DNA from: Solwaraspora sp. WMMA2065
GTDB taxonomy: Bacteria > Actinomycetota > Actinomycetes > Mycobacteriales > Micromonosporaceae
Assembly: GCF_030345075.1 (NCBI RefSeq)
Contig: NZ_CP128361.1
Location: 6,634,001 to 6,698,000, forward strand
Reading direction: 5' to 3'
DNA length: 64,000 bases
Each line of letters opens with the position of its first letter. The stretch's first letter is position 1. Below, in pieces: positions 55,085-62,617 of the stretch. The notes beneath the pieces are model-generated. The model had not been told where the DNA came from, searched no databases, and saw only the letters and a program-made list of their open reading frames with translations. The position numbers were made by a program, and so were the translations under genes.

Positions 55085-56394
55085 GGCCAGCCCCGCATCC
55101 GACGGCGCAGCCGCCGGGCGGCCATCCGGCTGCGCAGGTACGCGACCGGCCCGGCGAGCAGCCCGCGCCGGTTGGCGCCGACCAGCTCGCGGGGGAAGTC
55201 GTCGCGCAGCCCGGCCAACCGCTGCCCGTCACCGCCGCCGAACGTGTCGCGCAGCGCGGTCGGGGCCAGCCGCAGCAGCGGTCCGAGCAGCCGAGGTTCG
55301 CGCAGTAGCAGGCTGGTGTAGGCGGCGGTCAGTCCGGTGCCGTAGCCGACCAGTTGGTTGCGCAGCCCGGCCAGGTCCCGGCGGTGGTGGTGCCAGACCA
55401 GGGCGCTGGGCTGGTAGGCGACGGTGCCGTCGGCGACCAGCACCTGCATCAGGGCCAGGGTGTCCTCGGAGCCCATCGCGGGGGTGCCGGCGCCGAGCGC
55501 GGTGTCGAAGCCGCCGATGCGCTCCAGCACGCCGGGTCGGAAGGCCATGTTGCCGCCGGCGCCGAACGGCGGCAGCGGGTAGAGCGGACTCTGCCGGTGC
55601 GCGGTGGCCGGGGAGAACAGGTCCGGTGTGAAGCCACGGCCCTTGCTGTGCCCGCCGTACTGTTCGAACCACAGCTGCGCGTCGGTGGCCAGTTCGGCCG
55701 GCGCGATGGCTCCGGTGACCGCGTCGGCCTGCGGGTGGTCGGCCAGGGCGCGGGCGATCTCGGCGAGCCAGTGCGGGTCGGCCTCCTCGTCGTCGTCGAT
55801 CCAGGCGACGATCTCGCCGACGGTGGCGCGCAGCGCCCGGTTGCGGGCGTGCGACAGCCCGGGCCGGGGTTCACGGATGTAGTCAACTGGTGTTCCGTTG
55901 CCGTCGGCGGTCGCGCCGCCACCGTCGGCGGCCCGGGCGACGACCTTGACGGTGGCGTCGCTGACCGGCGCGTTGTCCACCACCAGCACCCGGAACCGGG
56001 GGTACTGCTGGGCCAGCACGCTGTCCAGGGTGCGGGCCAGCCCGGCGGGCCGTTCCCGGGTGCAGACGACCACGGTGATGCGCGGCGCGTCGTCGAGCAC
56101 CTCGGCCCGCCGGGTCAGGTAGCCGGGTTCGGGCCGGTCGGCCGGGGGGATCTCCCGGTCGACGGCGGCGGCGAGGTCCGCGCCGGTCAGCCCGTGCGGC
56201 GGTACGTCGAGCAGCAGCGCGCCGATCGGCTGGGTGAACTGCCGGACCAGCAGCCAGGCGCGTTCCACCCGGCGGCCGGCCGGGTCGGTCCCGGGGACGT
56301 CCGGGAACCGGTCGGTGACTTCCAGGTCGATGACGGTGGCCGGGATCCGGTCCGCGGTGCCGGCCGGGAGGTGCACGGAGGTACGCGGGTTCAT
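55081..56394 (-). CDS. GT2 family glycosyltransferase
   Basis: A 437-residue protein. An N-terminal domain of about 100 residues of unknown role precedes a GT-A fold beginning TVVVCTRERPAGL. The nucleotide-sugar and metal site AWIDDDEE, a second acid in GAGGNMAFR with GFD, and the GSEDTLAL motif are visible. It transfers a sugar from an NDP-sugar in the cytoplasm to a glycan acceptor. ATG 56394 is chosen because it overlaps the previous stop (ATGA); the open frame runs further upstream but there lies antisense-frame to the preceding gene. Donor and acceptor are unknown. Confidence 0.9.
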   Translation of the reverse strand: MNPRTSVHLPAGTADRIPATVIDLEVTDRFPDVPGTDPAGRRVERAWLLVRQFTQPIGALLLDVPPHGLTGADLAAAVDREIPPADRPEPGYLTRRAEVLDDAPRITVVVCTRERPAGLARTLDSVLAQQYPRFRVLVVDNAPVSDATVKVVARAADGGGATADGNGTPVDYIREPRPGLSHARNRALRATVGEIVAWIDDDEEADPHWLAEIARALADHPQADAVTGAIAPAELATDAQLWFEQYGGHSKGRGFTPDLFSPATAHRQSPLYPLPPFGAGGNMAFRPGVLERIGGFDTALGAGTPAMGSEDTLALMQVLVADGTVAYQPSALVWHHHRRDLAGLRNQLVGYGTGLTAAYTSLLLREPRLLGPLLRLAPTALRDTFGGGDGQRLAGLRDDFPRELVGANRRGLLAGPVAYLRSRMAARRLRRRMRGWP

Positions 56395-57353
56395 CGTGCG
56401 GCTCCGATCGGTGGGGGTGGGGACGGAGTCTGGGTGGCGCGGCCGGCGAGTCCGGTCAGCGCGCCGGTGGCTGCGGCGGCGGTGCCGGCGAGGATGGCGC
56501 CGGCCCGGGCGACGTGCCGGTGGCCGCGCCCGCGCAGGGTCGCGCCGATCTCCCGACGTAGCGCGGCGGGCAGCGTACGGCGCAGGTAGTCCTGCTCGGC
56601 GCCGAGGCTGGGCGCGCCGTCGAGTAGCCCGGCCATCATGACCTTGCCGCGGCCTTCGGCGAAGCAGCGGCGCAGGAAGTAGCGGAAGGTGCTGTGCGTG
56701 GCGGGTACGCCGTGCGAGATGACCGCCTGCGGCACGTACCACCACTGCCCGCCGGTGACCGCGGCCATCCGCAGGCAGAGCTCGGTGTCCTCGGGCCGTG
56801 CCCGGTTGCTGACCTTGCCGAAGCCGGTGCGGAAACCGCCGGCGGTGAGAAACGCGTCGCGGCGTACCGCCATGCTGGCCGACCAGACGTTGCGCACCGG
56901 TCCGGGTCGGACCGGCTGGCCGGCGTACGAGCCGCCGACCGCCCACCGGAACTCGGCGGGGAACCAGCCTGGCTGGTGCCGTTCCCAGGCGGGTTCGATG
57001 GCGCCGCCGGCCCCGACCACCGTCGGGTCGGTGAACGCGGCGACCAGTCCGGCCAGCCAGCCGGGGTGGGCGACGACGTCGTCGTCGAGGAACACCACGA
57101 GGTCGCTGCCGGCGTGCCGGGCGCCGGTGTTGCGGTTGCCGGAGACGCCCCGCTGGTACGCGTTGCCGAGCACGGTGACCGTGGGCAGCTCCCGCCTGAT
57201 CCGGTCGGCGAGCGCGGGGTGATGGTCGACCACCACGATGATCTCGGCCGGCTCGAGATCCTGCCGGCGGACGGAGTCGACGGCGCTACGCAGCCCGGCG
57301 AGCCGGTCCGGGTGGTGGGTCGGGACCACCACGCTGACGGTCGGTGGACGCAT
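56391..57353 (-). CDS. GT2 family glycosyltransferase
   Basis: A 320-residue GT-A glycosyltransferase with VSVVVPTHHPDR at the N-terminus, the metal-binding VFLDDDVV, and a later RPEDTELCLR motif with the catalytic-type acidic residue. A hydrophobic Ala/Gly-rich stretch near the C-terminus (about residues 282-303) may anchor it to the membrane. It overlaps the following glycosyltransferase by 4 bp and lies 3 bp after the previous gene, so it is part of a tightly coupled operon. Confidence 0.9.
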   Translation of the reverse strand: MRPPTVSVVVPTHHPDRLAGLRSAVDSVRRQDLEPAEIIVVVDHHPALADRIRRELPTVTVLGNAYQRGVSGNRNTGARHAGSDLVVFLDDDVVAHPGWLAGLVAAFTDPTVVGAGGAIEPAWERHQPGWFPAEFRWAVGGSYAGQPVRPGPVRNVWSASMAVRRDAFLTAGGFRTGFGKVSNRARPEDTELCLRMAAVTGGQWWYVPQAVISHGVPATHSTFRYFLRRCFAEGRGKVMMAGLLDGAPSLGAEQDYLRRTLPAALRREIGATLRGRGHRHVARAGAILAGTAAAATGALTGLAGRATQTPSPPPPIGAAR

Positions 57354-57356
57354 CGC

Positions 57357-58214
57357 TCAGCCCTCCTCGACGGTCACCGGTACGGTGGCGGTCCGCTGCC
57401 GGCGGTGCTGCCGGCGGGTCCGGCGCAGTCGGCGTTCGCGGCCGAACTCACTGAGGATGGTGCGCAGCACCCGGGTGCCGTCGCGCACCGTGTCGAGGTT
57501 GCTCTCGCCGTGAATCCGCAGGTGCTCGATGCTGGGCACCTCGGTGATCCGCAGCCCGTGGGCGGCGACCCGGACGTTGATCAATGTTTCGATCTCGAAA
57601 CCGTCGCCCCACAGCTTGCTGCCGTCGGCGGGCCGGGGGGTGGTCGGGTCGGGCAGGTCCAGCGCTGGGACCACCCGTCGCCAGAAGGCGTTGTAGCCGT
57701 AGCACAGGTCGGTGAACCGGGTGCCGAACAGCAGGTTGACCATGCCGTTGAGGCCTTCGTTGCCGAGCCGGCGCAGCGGGGTGATGTCGTGGCTGCCGCC
57801 ACCGGCGCGGAAGCGGGAACCCTTGGCGAAGTCGGCTCCGGCGAGCAGCGCGGCGACGAAGCGTGGGATCTCGGCCGGGTCGGTCGACCCGTCGGCATCG
57901 ATCATGACCACGATGTCGCTGGTTGCGGCGGCGAACCCGCAGGCGAGAGCGTTGCCCTTGCCGGTACGGGTCTGCTGGACGATCCGCACCGCAGGCCAGA
58001 GTGCCCGGGCGACCTGCACCGTGCGGTCGACCGAGCCGCCGTCGACGACGACGACCTCGTCGACGTCACGGGGGAGCCGGGCGAAGACGTGCGGCAGGTT
58101 CCGTTCCTCGTTGATGGTGGGGATGACGACGGTCACCGACGGCAGGTGCGGGCCGTGCCGGGTCGGCGGTGCGGGCGGTGTCGGGTGTACCCGGGTGCTG
58201 GCGTAGACGGACAT
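57357..58214 (-). CDS. GT2 family glycosyltransferase, dolichol/polyprenol-phosphate mannosyltransferase-like
   Basis: A 285-residue GT-A enzyme. VTVVIPTINEERNLP and the metal-binding VMIDADGSTDP match the polyprenyl-phosphate mannose/glucose synthase group, as do KGSRF and the FEIETLINV segment. No C-terminal membrane helices are present. It probably makes a lipid-linked sugar donor or starts glycan assembly. It is the first gene of the minus-strand operon, with GGAGGAC upstream of ATG 58214, and diverges from the cellulase gene across a 473-bp gap. Confidence 0.88.
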   Translation of the reverse strand: MSVYASTRVHPTPPAPPTRHGPHLPSVTVVIPTINEERNLPHVFARLPRDVDEVVVVDGGSVDRTVQVARALWPAVRIVQQTRTGKGNALACGFAAATSDIVVMIDADGSTDPAEIPRFVAALLAGADFAKGSRFRAGGGSHDITPLRRLGNEGLNGMVNLLFGTRFTDLCYGYNAFWRRVVPALDLPDPTTPRPADGSKLWGDGFEIETLINVRVAAHGLRITEVPSIEHLRIHGESNLDTVRDGTRVLRTILSEFGRERRLRRTRRQHRRQRTATVPVTVEEG

Positions 58215-58687
58215 GCCGGTGTCCTCCGGGGGGTGGGGGGAGGGTGCGGGACACCAGACGACGCGGGGCCGTTCGCGCGCCGCCCGGACTGACTTAGCGG
58301 TCCATCACCGGGGGTCAACAACCTGATATGCCGGTTATTTCGGGCGCCGCGCGGGTCGGTGGGCCGGGTCACATCCGCCGTTGCGTAGTTGGTTCGACTA
58401 GAGCCGGCACCAGGTGATGTCGGGCGTGTGCGCTGAGCCGCGCCGGGCGGGGAACCATCACCAGCAGGTTTCCGGGCGGTTGCGGTGGGAGCGTTCCCAT
58501 GGCATGATGATGATCGATTGGCGCTGCGGAGCCAGCCAAGCACACCTGTTTCGCCGAGGGCAACCGGATCTTCCGGCCGGCGATCCGACCGCCGAGTCGT
58601 CCGTCCGACGACAGGTGGTGCACCGACCTCACCAGGGTCCCGGCCGATGCGCCGGCGACCAGTTATGTCGCGAGGAGACAACTCCGC
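58215..58687. other. Divergent intergenic region between glycan operon and cellulase
   Basis: A 473-bp stretch without a convincing gene. It holds the promoter region of the minus-strand glycosyltransferase operon, the predicted cellulase promoter and operator at 58480-58508, and a leader of about 170 bp before the cellulase start with GAGGAG at 58672-58677. Short open frames here lack ribosome binding sites or recognisable products. Confidence 0.6.
58480..58508 (+). promoter_or_regulatory. CelR/CebR-type operator inside predicted cellulase promoter
   Basis: TGGGAGCGTTCCCA at 58486-58499 differs by one base from the palindrome TGGGAGCGCTCCCA bound by CelR, the LacI-family cellulose regulator of Thermobifida. 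It fills most of a 17-bp spacer between TTGCGG (58480-58485) and CATGAT (58503-58508), which resemble -35 and -10 boxes. A repressor bound here would block RNA polymerase, with cellobiose expected to release it. The operator match is clear; the promoter boxes are a weaker call. Confidence 0.8.
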
Positions 58688-60487
58688 ATGAACCTGAACC
58701 CACTACGCGGCGCCGGGCGCTCGCGGATGCGCCGCGGGCTGTCCGCGGCCGCCGCGGTCGTACTCGGCTCCGGTGTACTCGTCGTCGCGGCCACCCAGGC
58801 CAGCGCCGCCGCCGGGTGCCGTGTCGACTACTCGGTCAACCAGTGGAACACCGGATTCACCGCCAACCTGACCGTCACCAACCTCGGTGACCCGCTGAGC
58901 AGCTGGACCCTGGAGTGGGACTACTCCGGCAACCAGCGGATCACTCAGGCGTGGAACAGTGAGTTCACCCAGAGTGGCACCCGGGTGACTCTTCGGAACG
59001 CCCCGTGGAACGGTTCGCTGGGCACCAACGCCAGCGTCAACCCCGGCTTCAATGCAAGCTACTCCGGCACCAACACCGCGCCCACGGTGTTCCGCCTCAA
59101 CGGGGTGGCGTGCAACGGTGGCACCACGCCGACGACCGCCCCGCCCACCACGGCGCCGCCGACGACCGCCCCGCCTACCACCGCGCCGCCGCCGACGACG
59201 GCGCCCCCGACGTCTCCGCCGCCGGGTGGGCCGCGGGTGGACAACCCGTACGTGGGCGCGGATGTGTACGTGAACCCGATCTGGAGTGCGAACGCGGCGG
59301 CTGAGGCGGGTGGTAGCCGGATCGCGGACGAGCCGACGGGTGTGTGGCTGGACCGCACGAGCGCGATCTACGGCAACAACAGCCCGACGACGGGTGACAT
59401 GGGTCTGGCCGACCATCTGGACGAGGCGGTGCGGCAGGACGCGGCGAACGGTAGCCGTCCGCTGGTCTTCCAGGTGGTGATCTACAACCTGCCGGGTCGC
59501 GACTGTGCGGCGTTGGCGTCCAACGGTGAGTTGGGTCCGACGGAGATTGGCGCGTACCGGACGGAGTACATCGATCCGATCGCGGAGATCGTGGGTCGGG
59601 CGGCGTACCGGAATCTGCGGATCGTGGCGGTGATCGAGATCGATTCGCTGCCGAACCTGATCACGAACGTGGGCAGCCGGCCGACGGCGACGCCTGAGTG
59701 TGACGTGATGCTGGCGAACGGCAACTACGTGACGGGTGTCGGTTACGCGATCTCGCAGCTGGGTGACGTGCCGAACGTGTACAACTACATCGACGCCGGG
59801 CACCACGGCTGGATCGGCTGGGAGGACAACTTCGGTCCGACGGCGCAGATCATCGCGCAGGCGGCGAACGCGTCGGGTGCGTCGCCGTCGGATGTGCACG
59901 GGTTCATCACGAACACGGCGAACTACTCGGCGTTGCGGGAGCCGTACATCACGGTGGACAGCAACACTCGCCAGTCGTCGTGGATCGACTGGAACAACTA
60001 CAACGACGAGCTGTCGTTCGCGCAGGCGTTCCGGCAGCGGTTGGTGCAGGCTGGGTTCCCGTCGGGTGTCGGCATGCTGATCGACACGTCGCGTAACGGT
60101 TGGGGTGGTTCGGCGCGGCCGACCGGTCCGAGCAACGCCACCGATGTGGACACCCGCGTCGACGAGTCGCGGATCGACCGGCGGTTCCAGAAGGGCAACT
60201 GGTGCAACCAGTCGGGTGCCGGTCTGGGCGAGCGTCCGACCGCGGCGCCCGCTTCGGGTATCGACGCGTACGTGTGGATCAAGCCGCCGGGTGAGTCGGA
60301 CGGGTCGAGCCGGGAGATCCCGAACGACGAGGGTAAGGGTTTCGACCGGATGTGTGACCCGACGTACACGGGTAACCCGCGGAACAACAACAACATGAGT
60401 GGTGCCCTGCCGAACGCGCCGGTTTCCGGGCACTGGTTCTCGGCTCAGTTCCAGGAGCTGATGGCGAACGCGTACCCGCCACTGTGA
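58688..60487 (+). CDS. Secreted CBM2-GH6 cellulase (exoglucanase-like)
   Basis: A 599-residue secreted cellulase. A signal peptide (about residues 1-40, ending ASAAA) is followed by a family 2 cellulose-binding module (about 42-142, with the terminal Cys pair in GCRVDYS and GVACNGG), a TTAPP-repeat linker (145-178) and a GH6 catalytic domain. The GH6 signature VIYNLPGRDCAALASNG is complete, and EIDSLPNL and DAGHHGWIGW are present. EIDSLP, where endoglucanases usually have EPD, resembles bacterial GH6 exoglucanases such as Thermobifida Cel6B. It hydrolyses cellulose, releasing cellobiose. ATG 58688 follows GAGGAG at 10 bp. Expression is probably controlled by the CelR-type operator upstream, and a strong hairpin follows the stop. 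Confidence 0.96.
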   Translation: MNLNPLRGAGRSRMRRGLSAAAAVVLGSGVLVVAATQASAAAGCRVDYSVNQWNTGFTANLTVTNLGDPLSSWTLEWDYSGNQRITQAWNSEFTQSGTRVTLRNAPWNGSLGTNASVNPGFNASYSGTNTAPTVFRLNGVACNGGTTPTTAPPTTAPPTTAPPTTAPPPTTAPPTSPPPGGPRVDNPYVGADVYVNPIWSANAAAEAGGSRIADEPTGVWLDRTSAIYGNNSPTTGDMGLADHLDEAVRQDAANGSRPLVFQVVIYNLPGRDCAALASNGELGPTEIGAYRTEYIDPIAEIVGRAAYRNLRIVAVIEIDSLPNLITNVGSRPTATPECDVMLANGNYVTGVGYAISQLGDVPNVYNYIDAGHHGWIGWEDNFGPTAQIIAQAANASGASPSDVHGFITNTANYSALREPYITVDSNTRQSSWIDWNNYNDELSFAQAFRQRLVQAGFPSGVGMLIDTSRNGWGGSARPTGPSNATDVDTRVDESRIDRRFQKGNWCNQSGAGLGERPTAAPASGIDAYVWIKPPGESDGSSREIPNDEGKGFDRMCDPTYTGNPRNNNNMSGALPNAPVSGHWFSAQFQELMANAYPPL

Positions 60488-60510
60488 CAAGGCTGGACGC
60501 TCGACACTGA

Positions 60511-60546
60511 GCGGGGCCCGGTGCCGGACACGGCACCGGGCCCCGC
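60511..60546. terminator. Strong hairpin terminator
   Basis: A perfect 16-bp stem (60511-60526 with 60531-60546) and 4-nt loop lie between the cellulase stop and the end of the convergent small gene. It can act in both directions. Confidence 0.88.
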
Positions 60547-60600
60547 CCCATTTCGGCCGTTGCCCCTGACGGGTCAGCGCCCAGGTCAGGGCACGGCAGG

Positions 60601-60912
60601 TCAGGGTACGGTGCGTTCGATCGCTGCGGCACCGTCGTGTTCCAGCTCCTGGCGCGCCCGGTCCACCTGCTCCGGACTGCCGTCGCCACCCTTGGCCACC
60701 GCGAGGTCCTCCGCGTCCCACGGCTGCTCGGCGCCGGTCCGTACTCGTGCCGGACCGGACTGGCCGATCGGGGGTTGGAAGTCCGGACTGTCCTGCTCGG
60801 TGTCCGGGTCGGTGACCAGCAGCGGTACGGTGGTGTCGTCCTCGACCGCTGCGGCCACTGCTGGTTCCTCCTCCAGCGGCACCCGGCCGATCGCATCCTC
60901 GCGGTCCGTCAT
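60601..60912 (-). CDS. Small acidic hypothetical protein
   Basis: A 103-residue protein that I do not recognise. It is acidic and Pro/Glu/Asp-rich, with no signal peptide or membrane segment, so it is likely disordered and cytoplasmic. ATG 60912 is supported by GGGAGGGG 8 bp upstream on the minus strand. It lies downstream of two other small minus-strand genes but is separated from them by a terminator-like hairpin, so it may have its own promoter in the 151-bp gap. Codon use agrees with coding sequence, but the call rests mainly on the ribosome binding site and clean boundaries. Confidence 0.65.
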   Translation of the reverse strand: MTDREDAIGRVPLEEEPAVAAAVEDDTTVPLLVTDPDTEQDSPDFQPPIGQSGPARVRTGAEQPWDAEDLAVAKGGDGSPEQVDRARQELEHDGAAAIERTVP

Positions 60913-60998
60913 GGCCGTCCCCTCCCGTCCGAACCGTGGATTCACCGGGTACCCGCGACCGAGGCGGATATGCGCGGATACCGGCCGGCGGAAAACGC

Positions 60999-61031
60999 GT
61001 GACCTCCGGCGCAACTGGCACCGGAGGTCAC
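60999..61031 (-). terminator. Hairpin terminator downstream of minus-strand gene
   Basis: An 11-bp perfect inverted repeat (60999-61009 with 61021-61031, 11-nt loop) lies 32 bp after the stop of the minus-strand gene at 61064-61666. Confidence 0.7.
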
Positions 61032-61063
61032 AGAGATCGGTAGGGTCAGGTTCTGGCGACGGC

Positions 61064-61666
61064 TCAGTTCGACAGCACCCGGTCCAGCAGATCCCGGTAG
61101 CGGCGGACCGCCATCCGCAGTTGCTCGGTGTCCTCCGGACCGGCGTCGGTCCACCCGCCGAGTTCGTCACGCTGCGCGGTCAACGCCACAGTGAGCGCCT
61201 CGACGGCCTCGGTCACCAGGTTCTGTGCCTCGTCCGCCGCGGCGTGCGGGTCGTCGACGAAACGCAGCTGCACGTCGCGCCAGCGGTCCCGGAACGCGTC
61301 CGCCTGCTCCGCCGCGAAGATCCCCGCCGGCTCCGGCTGCCCGGTCTGCTGCGCTTCGCCGCCGTCGCCCACCCGTACGGTGTCGTCGTCGCTGGGGTCG
61401 CGCGGCTCGTGCAGGCGCTCCGGGCCGGCCATGGCGGAGGCCGCGACCGCGCCGCCGACGGTGGCGGCGCCGAACGCGGTCGGCTGTTCGACCGGCTCGT
61501 GGTGGACCGGCTCGTCCCGGTCGGGCGTCGCTATGCCGGAGACGACCTCGGTACGGTCCGGGTCCACGTACCCGTCGCGGTCGTGACCGGCGTCCGGACG
61601 GCCCGGTCCGCCGTGCGGGGTGATGACCTCGGTACGTTCGTCGTGCCACTGATCGGTGCGGGTCAT
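61064..61666 (-). CDS. Conserved-type hypothetical protein with WxDVQxRFVD domain
   Basis: A 200-residue protein without signal peptide. The first half is acidic and low-complexity. The second half (about 125-200) is helical: RWRDVQLRFVDDPHAAADEA, then an LVTEAVEAL segment, then EQLRMAVRRYRDLLDRVL. The same arrangement ends the neighbouring gene 61678-62292, so the two share a domain. I associate this W-x-D/x-I/V-Q-x-x-FVD pattern with an uncharacterised actinobacterial family. ATG 61666 has GAGGAGAG upstream. The two genes lie 11 bp apart and are probably co-transcribed. Confidence 0.82.
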   Translation of the reverse strand: MTRTDQWHDERTEVITPHGGPGRPDAGHDRDGYVDPDRTEVVSGIATPDRDEPVHHEPVEQPTAFGAATVGGAVAASAMAGPERLHEPRDPSDDDTVRVGDGGEAQQTGQPEPAGIFAAEQADAFRDRWRDVQLRFVDDPHAAADEAQNLVTEAVEALTVALTAQRDELGGWTDAGPEDTEQLRMAVRRYRDLLDRVLSN

Positions 61667-61677
61667 GATGTCTCTCC

Positions 61678-62292
61678 TCAGCGGGTCGAAGCTTCCGTCG
61701 GGGTCGAGGCTTGCTCGGTCGGGGTCGAGGCTTGCTCGGTCGCGGTCGAGGTGGGCACGGGGTCCTCCCCGAGCAGTTCGGCGAAGAGCGCCCGGTAGTG
61801 CACCACGGCCTGACGCAACTGCTCTGTGCTCGCCTCCCCGCGCTCGTTGGCCAGATGGATCTCGTGCGCCTCGCGGTACCTGCCGAGCGTACGGGCGTGC
61901 TCCACGGAGAGCTGAGCCACCTGCTCGTCGTAGTCCCCGGTCGGGTAGCCGAGCTCGGCGATCAGCCGGGTGAGCAGTTCGTCGGCGTCGCCGACCGCGG
62001 CGCCGGGTGCGTCGACGAACCGGGTCTGTACGTCGGCCCAGGCGGCGGCGTAACGGGCGCGGGACGTCTCAGCCAACGGGGTCAGGGTCAACTCGGCGTG
62101 CCGGCGTTCCCGCTGCCGGAGCTCGCGTTCGGCGGCGCTGCGGCTGTCCTGCTCGGCGACGACCCGGTCGTACTCCGGACCGAAGGTGCCACGCAGGTCG
62201 TGGCGCCGCCGCCACCGGGTCCCGAGCAGGGCGAGCGCCGCGAGCGCGACGAGAAGTACGGCGGCGATGAGGACGATCTCGATGGGCGACAT
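61678..62292 (-). CDS. Membrane-anchored hypothetical protein with WxDVQxRFVD domain
   Basis: A 204-residue protein with one N-terminal transmembrane helix (about residues 4-24) followed by basic residues, which suggests a single-pass protein with its bulk in the cytoplasm. A charged helical region rich in Arg/Glu comes next, then AWADVQTRFVDAPGAAVGDA and EQLRQAVVHYRALFAELL, the pattern shared with the next gene. The C-terminus has a TEQASTP repeat. ATG 62292 follows AAGGAGGA, a strong ribosome binding site. It is first in a minus-strand pair and divergent from the sensor kinase. Function is unknown. Confidence 0.84.
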   Translation of the reverse strand: MSPIEIVLIAAVLLVALAALALLGTRWRRRHDLRGTFGPEYDRVVAEQDSRSAAERELRQRERRHAELTLTPLAETSRARYAAAWADVQTRFVDAPGAAVGDADELLTRLIAELGYPTGDYDEQVAQLSVEHARTLGRYREAHEIHLANERGEASTEQLRQAVVHYRALFAELLGEDPVPTSTATEQASTPTEQASTPTEASTR

Positions 62293-62617
62293 GGTTGTTC
62301 CTCCTTCTCACCCTGGTATTCCCGCTCGACCCGGAATCTCAATCCAGGTTTGTCACATTTCCTTGACGATCTCGTCGGCATCTGATCCGGATCGCTCGCC
62401 GGGATGGTCCGCTGCAGGTCGCGACGACGATCGTGGATGCTGCCGCTTTCGGTACGCTCCGTGCCCACAATCGACCGCTGAGTGCCTCTGGTAGTGCCTG
62501 AGCCGTTAATTACGTATCCTTCCGGAGGCGCCGGACACGACTGACCTTCCGCTTACCCGGATCGGTCGGTTCGCATCCGCCGCGCCAGCTCAGCCACCAC
62601 CGCGCCGGCGAGGTCTG
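62293..62617. other. Divergent promoter region of hypothetical operon and sensor kinase
   Basis: A 325-bp gap without a gene. It should hold promoters for both directions. A short AT-rich patch around 62506-62517 (TTAATTACGTAT) contains the best -10-like sequence for the kinase, but no good -35 box is seen at the right distance. No riboswitch or strong hairpin was recognised. Confidence 0.45.

Noticed and set aside
58414-58890. Open frame overlapping the cellulase leader and signal peptide
   Set aside because: It crosses the operator and promoter, has no ribosome binding site and conflicts with the clear cellulase frame.
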